The position numbers and the translations under genes are program-made. The notes below the pieces were generated by a model. It was given only the letters and a program-made list of their open reading frames with translations. It was not told the origin of the DNA and searched no databases. A stretch of DNA of 64,000 nucleotides from Thereva unica (taxonomy: Eukaryota; Arthropoda; Insecta; Diptera; Therevidae): assembly GCA_949987705.1 (NCBI GenBank), contig OX465281.1:84286543-84350542 (forward strand). The letters run 5' to 3'. This document shows positions 56,454 through 64,000 of the stretch, piece by piece; the stretch's first letter is position 1, and each line of letters starts with the position of its first letter.

Positions 56454-57320
56454 GTCCAGAGAAGTGCATCAATAGCTACCCAGTCGGTACAATTACTTGG
56501 ATATGCGGATGACGTAAATATCGTGGGAAGGTCCTTTTTGGCAGCAAAAGAAGTCTATGTTGAATTAAAAGAGGCGGCAAAGGACATAGGCCTGAAGATT
56601 AACGAAGAAAAAACGAAGGTTATGCAACAATCCAGAGCAGGACGATTTAGAATGGGAAGAAATATAACCATCGACGAACATAACCTAGAAGTAGTCGATA
56701 AAACAGTCTACCTTGGGTCTACTATCACAAAAAGAAACGAAGAAAAAGAAGAAATAACTAGAAGAATACTACTGGCTAATAGAGCCTTTTATGCCCAAAA
56801 ACAAATCCTGCACTCAAGATTTGTGCACAGGAAAACGAAACTCTCACTCTACAAAACAGTAATACGACCAGTACTGTGTTATGGTAGCGAGACTTGGACT
56901 ATGACCCAGGACATAGAGGAACAAGTCAACAGGTTCGAGAGGAAAATTCTCAGATGCATAATAGGCCCAATCAGAGAGGATGGAATATGGCGAAGGAGAT
57001 ACAACAACGAGTTGTATGAAATTTTTGACGACCCACAACTCTCAACTTTAATAAAAATCAACAGATTGAGATTAGCCGGCCACGTGATCAGGATGGAGGA
57101 CAATCGCATCCCAAAACGGCTTATGGCATCAGAAATTTCGGGAAGTAGGCCAGTAGGTAGACCCAGGAGGAGATGGATAGACTCTGTGACGGCTGACGCA
57201 GAGTCAATGCTCAACATCCGGAACTGGAGACATGCTGCAAGGGACCGTCAAACTTGGAGAAATGCCCTAGAGGAGGCCAAGGCTCGATTTGGGCTGTAGC
57301 GCCATTGGATGGATGGATGG
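56454..57320 (+). pseudogene. RTE-like LINE, 5'-truncated, with an open RT C-terminal frame
   Basis: The frame to the stop at 57297-57299 carries the catalytic box QLLGYADDVNIVG, then IGLKINEEKTKVM, DKTVYLGSTITKRNEE, LYKTVIRPVLCYGSETWTM, FERKILRCIIGP, RLRLAGHVIRMEDNRIPKRL and SRPVGRPRRRWIDSV, ending ARDRQTWRNALEEAKARFGL. About 280 codons remain free of stops, so this copy is younger than most. A GGAT tetranucleotide run (57307-57320) forms the 3' terminus. The endonuclease and RT motifs 0-B are missing. The 11.4 kb relic is the same family. Confidence 0.85.
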
Positions 57321-58106
57321 CATTGGTCGAGCTTTCTGAGCCGATCTAACTCTTTGAGAGATTTTTCATCATGGAGTTCGTGAATAACCTTACGAGGATC
57401 CAGGTCGCTAATATCTAGAATTCCTTACGCGACAGAAGAACAGCTCTACATATCTAGCGTTGTGTTTTGAAGCTTGTGAGCTGTTACGGCCTAGCACAAA
57501 ATTTGTGGCAGAAGTACAGGCCACACAATATTTCGAATGATACCCATCGCACGTCCGTTGGCTGAACCATGACCAAGGTTAATGTTCTTTCTGAGCATTT
57601 TCTACCCTTGACCCACCACCAATTTTTATAGAATTAGGAAAACCCCCTGTTTTGTTGGGGTCTGAAAGTATAAAATTTTATTTTGGATGTTGCCCGTACG
57701 TTTTGGCTTCTACTGCCATGTAAACGTACATTCTACATGATTTGTTCAGCACATTACCCAATCAGAAGAAAAAAATAAATAAATCGAGTCTGACGCCATA
57801 TTGTTTTTTTCTCTTTAAATTAACCTGGCCTGTGTCATTCTATTCTAGCGGTACCCCAGCCATCTAAATCTGTCCAGGCTTTTAGAAGTTATGACAAAGA
57901 ACGCACATGAAACCTGAACACATTTTTTGTTGTGTAAAAAAAGCTGTGTGGTTTTTCTAGGTTTTAGCCAAAAAACACAGCTGTATACCTCTTATACCAT
58001 TGCAATTATGGTATTCGATTTTTATGCTGTCAGGTGGGTTTTGTTGAGTCGAGATGTTATTAGTCATTAGGGAAGTGACAAACTATGGCCGATAATATGG
58101 GTTCAA
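57321..58106. other. Gene-free DNA
   Basis: No gene or element is recognised. Small inverted phrases such as AAAAAGCTGTGTGG and CCAAAAAACACAGCTG (57940-57985) form a short hairpin. Confidence 0.4.
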
Positions 58107-58109
58107 TAC

Positions 58110-58329
58110 GGCCCCTGTGCTGAATGTCTAGTCGTGATTTGTCAAGTTTTTTAAGTTGAAGATAGTGGCGTTTCAGACGAATTGCGACTTTCAGCATAGG
58201 GGGCTAAACTCGCACTTAGCACTTCCACTCTAGGCCACTATGCTGAGAATCGTAATTCGATTAAAATGTCACTTTCTTCAACTCTAAAAACTTGACACAA
58301 TTCACGACTCGACATTCAGCACAGGGGCC
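58110..58329. mobile_element. Harbinger-like hairpin MITE, 220 bp, with TAC duplication
   Basis: The left arm GGCCCCTGTGCTGAATGTCT (58110 onward) and right arm ending GACATTCAGCACAGGGGCC (58329) are inverted copies of about 90 bases, sharing AAGTTTTT, AGTTGAAGA and CAGCATAG in mirror order. TAC flanks both ends (58107-58109, 58330-58332). GG(C)CC termini with a three-base duplication are typical of PIF/Harbinger MITEs. It is non-coding. Confidence 0.75.
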
Positions 58330-58332
58330 TAC

Positions 58333-61300
58333 GTCACGGCTTTTTTGTAGTTGGAATACATGGGAAGCATAAGTTTCGCGATCGCAATCGGTAAGTAGAC
58401 CTTCCTGTTGGATCGCGATGATGAGACTGGTCCTGGTTTTGCCTTGTATACAGGTGGAGGCAGGTTTTTTGTACATGTAAGCAAGGAAGAGCCATTTTGG
58501 TTTTGCCGAAATTAGAGTGTTTTTAAAAACCGGCGACTGAAGTGTCTGCTGGTTCGGTGTGTTATCTACAGTAAGCAGAGGTTGTGACGTAATTAAAAGA
58601 AATTGCCATTAGTGTAAGAGCGACCGCCGACGATGATGTGGATACGATAAATTTCAGTATGTAGTCAATTTAGATTTATAGACGGTATATTGGTTAGATT
58701 TTTATGGATTAGCTTAATCAAGAATTGGTCATATTGCTTTTCTTTGTAGAGCTACTAATTACTGGTTTAGTTTTATTCTTAGTTCAAACACTCAAGCTGA
58801 GGGTAAGATTCTTCAACCTAAAGACGTCTGCTGTTGAATTGAAGAACAGCCATTCATATATCGAAACATCCGTTTCAGATGAAATGTTGTGTGGTGTTTT
58901 TATGGATTACTTTGAATATTTTTGTTTTGTTTTTTGAAGCCTTCCTTCTTTAGCTTTTTACCATACAGTTTGTTTCTGGCGCTGATTCTTTTCAGTCTAT
59001 TGTTCCAATCTTCTACTGACCACCGGTGGAGATAGACTCGCAGATTTAATATTTCGTTCACTGTGCTTACTGCGTTAGATACAAAAAACTATACGTTAGA
59101 AGGGCCTATGCTACATTAACAAGTGAATTGTTATATTTGCTAATAACCCATCAGGTTACTTAATTTGGAGCTTTTGCGACTTTAACACTCGGGCACTTCG
59201 AAAGGAGAAAAGTTGTCGCCTTGGTCAAAAAGGACTCTAGCATCCGCATTCATTGGTTATTGGGCTATTGGGGCATCCACCAGTGGGCATAAGACGATTG
59301 GACTCGGGTTAAATATACCAAACACGGGAAATTGACAACAATAATTCGAAACGGTTTCTTCCCGGGTCATCTAGCAATGCAGCCACTGAATGATTGAGAA
59401 GCTCCGAGAAGAATGAATCTGCCCATATTACTGTTTGCTAAAAGTGTTGATTGATAAACCTCTAGGCAGACTTCTAAGCGATATATAAGGTCATGTTCGG
59501 AGTGCAATAGAACCCTGTGGTGGCCAACTATTGAGATGCATAATATTTTTGTTATTTTTTGAGGTGTAATTTTGTTTAGTAGTTTTACACCAGAGGTGTA
59601 GTTCCTGTAATCCATATCTAAAACGCTACCAGGCACAGCTATGCAACGCAAAAACGCTGCTTTATTAGTTGTCTTACGCCAGGGATAAAAACACGCGTCA
59701 AGAAGTTCTGAAAGGTACCCCCGAGGAGAGACGGCAACATTCAAAGTCAAACCGTGGAATACGTTATAAGACCAGTTTGTGGCTAAAAATAAACCGTCAG
59801 AAAAGAAACATGAGGTAATTTGTAATAAATTATGTTTTCCAATTAAAAGACGAAGTTTAAGATTAAAGATTCATATTGCAAATATCATTATAACTTAAAA
59901 CTGGTTTCTTAAGTACCTACGAAATATTGAAGCCACGAGCATGGTGCAAATTCAATTCATACAGGAAACTGTATAGATACTTTTTGGAAGTAAACAAAAT
60001 TATGAAGATCCAATCAACATAGGCCAGGGGTAACCTATCATAAAGCTATTGCAGCCGTGAGAAAAATTCCCGTCCGAGAAATGCTTACGTTGCATCAATA
60101 AAGAGCCCCACACATCGCTTTGATGAATAGAAACAAACACACAAGTGCGTTATAGGCGAAAAAAAAAACCAAGTCGTTGATAAAGTTGCGACGACGTCGG
60201 ACTGATTGATCACAAATCTTACCTTACACAACAAAATATGATTGTTCACCTGAAATAATTGCTGCGCGCATGAACTAACAACAAGTCAGATATATCCACC
60301 ACTGGGTTATAAAATTCGTAGCGCAAAAGTGTATTGCCTCTGAGAGCGCGACAGTATCGCAATAACATACACAGGTAAACACATAAACCTGATAAAGGTT
60401 AATTCCAACAGGCCACCGTTGGGTTAATCGTTGAAGTCATAATGAGTCGCAACGCAGTAGTTGGTGCGGACGCGGAGGGGAAAGTGGAAACAAAAGGTGT
60501 AAATAAATACCATCTGTGCAGCACTATTAAGATGTTCATCCATGAATGAAAAAATTACTTTAATACATTGACTGATGACGATGTAATAGTATTATGCAGT
60601 CGAAAAGGGAAAACAAAAACTCACCTGAGAGTAGGTAGCATATGGACTTGGGAAGTGTTTTCCCTGAACAAAGTAAGCGTGGCGTAATATCTTTTTTATT
60701 TTGTTGTGTAAAAGCAAACGTGCGATAACCACTGTACTTCAAAATCGAGATTATAATTAACAGAAATATGTTGACACTGAAAAATTGCACGACGAAAAAA
60801 GATCAGAAATGTGAAATCAGAGAGAATTTTTGAAAACGTTTTTCGGCACACAGGCAGAACTATCGGGGTGTGAAAATGGGCAGAAACAGAATGTAGATAT
60901 GAAATCGCGCTATCTTCTGGAGGGATGTGCCCATTAGCGGGAATCTGAGAATATTTCCAATCAATATTTATCGAAATATTCCGCGTCAAGGCAAGTGATT
61001 GCGCGAACAATAAACTGTGAATTTTATCTTGATCTGTAAAGTAATATCTTAGGCCTTTCAACAGATAAGAGTGAAGCGAAAAAGTTTTATTTTAATGCAA
61101 AAAGAAATTTGTTGATATTGATTTAAGGGGAATTTCCAACTGTAGGCGATTGCTGAAAAAAAAGAACAAAGGAATTCAAAAATTTGCATTCGCTTTGTGC
61201 CGATCATTAACGGTTCTGAATCTCGGACTCTTGGTCCAATCTGTTATAGAAATTGGAGTCAACAAATGTTGATCTATCTGACATTCACGCTCATATGAAT

Positions 61301-62385
61301 GATTTTAATTTACATTAGTAAAACGCAATTAACCCCTTAATTTCACCTTTTTTTTTTAATAATTTCACCTATTTTTTGAAGGGCATTGAAAAGTGGGCAT
61401 ATATGCCCGTATGATGGAGAGAAGTCAGAGTAGCCAATCAGCTTAAAGGCTGTATCAGATCCAACTTTTTGAGCAGCGGCAGAAGCAGAGGCAAAAGCAG
61501 AATTCTGCCGGCTGAATCAGATCCAAGTAAAGCAGCAGCGGCGGCAGAATTTTTATTTGTTATCAAAATATTTGCGTAATAACAAAAATGACATTTTTTC
61601 TGAAATCTAAACAGGGTGTATCAGTTAAAATGTCGAAACGCCTGGCTGTGGATCGGTCTTGGATAGACGAACAAAAATCGTGTGGGTGGAAATGGATCGG
61701 AAATCTTAACGGTTTACCCGCTAATCCAATTGGGATGAGACTTTTACTGGAAGATTCAATATTTTTGCTGCATGTTTTAGGCTATTTTGATACGCTTTAC
61801 ATTAGCTTCACCTTCACCATTTACGGGCGTGAACACAGCAAGTCGAGCCTTTCCGCGGGTCGCACCCACCCGGCTCGAACGCTGTAGGCTAGCCGGTGGC
61901 GGCTAATTAATCCAGGGCTACTTTGCTTTTTCTGGAGTTTGCAAAACCGCGATAAATGTTTTTGTGTAGGTTTTAGACATATCTTAGTGGAGAAACATGT
62001 TTTACTTAATTTAACCCAGTTTGCTCGATAACACCGATGTACCTCCTATCTCCGTGGGAGAAGAGAATGTAAAGGCATCTCCATACCCATGCCGTAAATT
62101 AATGGGGAAAATTTAAACCGTATCTAATCAGAACGGAAAACAAGGAGTCATCCACACTCGCGTTCACGGGTGCTCGCGGTTGTTCACGGCGTGATTCTGG
62201 AGCTGGCTTTTACGCGCTGACTCAGCTGTTAACATCCTAGGGGAAACTTTAAGAGATACTTGAAGAACTGAACGTTCAAATGAACGAAATCTAAAAAATT
62301 TTTTTTAACTGCGGTCGAGTTAATTCCCTCCGCTGATAATGTCATCTTTTACTAATTCGGCGATGGCGAATTCAATAAAAATAAA
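58333..62385. other. Element-poor DNA with one unassigned minus-strand frame
   Basis: No transposon motifs are seen. The minus frame 59750-59367 (127 codons, starting MTLNVAVSPRGYLSELLDAC) is the longest in the stretch. Its protein is evenly composed but matches nothing I recognise, and no splice or promoter context supports it. At 61475-61550 the text has repeated GCAGCGGCAGAA and TCAGATCCAA phrases. This may be host intergenic DNA. Confidence 0.35.
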
Positions 62386-62387
62386 AC

Positions 62388-62820
62388 CAACCCCCTAACT
62401 TTATCGTAAACTACCCCTAGGACAACCCTTATTACTAAAATTGAGTGTTCCGCATTTACTTATGAAATCACCCCGCCAATTTTTTGTGTATTATAATCCC
62501 TTAGTGTAAGCTATTTTTTGAGCCCAACATGAACCGAATCGGACCTGCGGAACCCACCCCCTCAGCAACCACTAAAATAAAAAAAAAATTTAAGCCTAAA
62601 ATAAGGGTTAATGAAGATGCAAATACTATATAAAACACAATTTTTAGAAAAAATTCCAACCCCCTCCGGCAACGGAAACTACCCCTGTCACGAGGGGGTG
62701 GAAATCAAATTATTTAATTTCACCCCTGAACTTCATTTCACCCCGCCAATTTTTGGTGCACAAATAGCCACTACTGTAAGCTATTATTTGAGCCCAACAT
62801 TACCGAATCGGACCTGCGGA
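62388..62820 (+). repeat. Direct duplication of a 160-base unit, period about 270
   Basis: Unit 1 (62388-62551) and unit 2 (62656-62820) share AACCCCCT, AAACTACCCCT, CACCCCGCCAATTTTT, GTAAGCTATT, TTTGAGCCCAACAT and CCGAATCGGACCTGCGGA in the same order. It is non-coding; the 129-codon frame across unit 2 is incidental. Confidence 0.75.
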
Positions 62821-63918
62821 GCAAATTTCGTGTTTTCTTACTTTCTTGGGATCGAAAAAGGGGGAAATTTTCGCTTCCCCTCTTGCAAATTAGTGCCCGA
62901 GGTTTTGAGTCCCAGCGACTGTGGCTGGCTTCAAAGCAATTCTGTAGTGCATTTGAATTGTCAAAAGGAACTGTCACTTATCATGTTAAATCAAAAATAA
63001 AGAAGTGTGATGAAAATAAGTTCTTTATTTGGTGACTAGTAACAAGATTTTGAATAACTTCTTAAATAAATTGTTAGTTTCAATAGCTTTGTGTCATTAA
63101 TTTGAAGATCCAAGTGACTTCTAGGTTATAGTATTCTTGATTTGCAAAAAACATTCCGGAAAGTGTTTTCTTACTTTCATATTTTTATCCCACTACTCAA
63201 TTTTACTATCAAAAATCTTGGGATCCCGCGGGAGATAATTTGGAGTAACCGAACACTCATTATAATATCGGATCAAGTTATAGCCCACTTAGTTTAAGAA
63301 ATCCCATATCGTGCATAATCTTATCCGAGGTTTTCCCGGCAACTAGAATGCATTCTATGAAGTAGTGTTACTGTTTCAGTGTCACTATTACCAAATTGTT
63401 CATCTCTATAGCAGCTGGACCTATCCTCACACGTCGAAACCGCTTAGTTCGTGCAAATTTGAATTTTGCCTACGGTTCATCGTTCCATAAATTTACACCT
63501 GATTGCAAATGAAGGCAAGCACAACTTCAGCCTCCTAATATACCCTGACTGTAAAGAATTGCTAGAGGGTAATCGATCCAGTGAACTAAGCGTCAAAGAC
63601 CATAATTCAGTAGGCAATAATAAGGAGACCGAACATTAACGAGCGGAGTGCATTATAAAGTTATAGGCTTTGTTTTATATAAATAATTTTTTCCACATTT
63701 GATAAAATTACGGCCAAGAAACGCTTTGTTTCTCACAATGGATTATAAATCTACAGAAAAACTGGGCTGATTTCAAGCAGGGGGGATCCGTCAACTTTTC
63801 TTTTCTTTTTTTCATAAATTTTCAAATTTCAATAACGGAGTGAACGGCACCTGCACCTTCAACCATATCAGCAGAGAAACTGCTTTCTTCACTTTCCTCA
63901 TTACGAATTCAGTGCAAA
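62821..63918. other. Gene-free DNA
   Basis: No gene or element is recognised. Confidence 0.4.
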
Positions 63919-64000
63919 TATAAAAGCCCACCTTCACCCTTCTTCGCTAATGAACATCAAAATTGCCAGCGTTTCCCGACGCTACCGTTACCATGGCGCT
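63919..64000 (+). promoter_or_regulatory. Candidate TATA promoter and start of a gene leaving the window
   Basis: TATAAAAG at 63919-63926 lies in a sequence that becomes less AT-rich. Two ATGs follow: 63950 (opening MNIKIASVSRRYRYHG, no stop to the edge) and 63993 in a strong context (TTACCATGG). A start site 30 bases after TATA would fall near 63949, which favours the second ATG. It is only a sequence-level suggestion. Confidence 0.3.

Noticed and set aside
1..64000. CRISPR arrays, operons or bacterial defence systems
   Set aside because: No regularly spaced short repeats with unique spacers and no prokaryotic gene organisation; content is clearly eukaryotic.

Overview
The window is eukaryotic, AT-rich and intron/intergenic in character. 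It looks like insect nuclear DNA (possibly a fly, but the sequence alone does not fix the order). There are no bacterial-style operons. Almost everything recognisable is mobile-element debris: non-LTR retrotransposons (LINEs) of at least four kinds, a tRNA-derived SINE, a pogo-like and a mariner-like DNA transposon, and many short non-autonomous inverted-repeat elements (MITEs). No intact autonomous element and no complete host gene can be supported.

Layout. 1-3.9 kb: gene-free DNA with one hairpin MITE and dispersed repeats. 4.1-7.1 kb: one Jockey/CR1-type LINE on the minus strand split by a second copy of the same family. 7.9-11.6 kb: relics of R1-like, Jockey-like and RTE-like LINEs. 13.1-13.3 kb: the best host-gene candidate, a short coding exon on the minus strand with a good acceptor, ATG and donor. 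13.5-14.6 kb and 25.3-25.9 kb: two copies of one inverted-repeat transposon. 15.5-19.2 kb: I-like LINE relic and a non-coding repeat hit by a TTAA-flanked transposon. 19.6-22.0 kb: the longest Jockey-type copy (endonuclease plus reverse transcriptase), missing its 3' end. 26.2-31.5 kb: an RTE-like LINE interrupted by a SINE with a clean target duplication, LOA/R1-like relics and a second SINE. 31.6-34.1 kb: a repeat with tandem 130-base units and a 5'-truncated Jockey-type copy. 36.3-38.9 kb: a LOA/R1-like LINE relic interrupted by an 808-base transposon. 40-47.4 kb: further LINE, SINE and MITE fragments. 48.1-51.5 kb: a dead pogo-like transposon and a mariner-like relic. 54-58.3 kb: hairpin MITE, hAT-like element, three LINE 3' fragments and a Harbinger-like MITE. 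58.3-64 kb: almost element-free, ending in a possible TATA promoter that faces out of the window.

How the parts relate. The Jockey-type family is the dominant autonomous source (at least nine pieces). Its 3' tail, from a GACATTGCAC motif to CACATAAAA, resembles the SINE tail, which suggests the LINE machinery mobilised the SINE. Several nested insertions give a relative order of events. Boundaries of relics are approximate, and family names rest on motif recognition, not database search.
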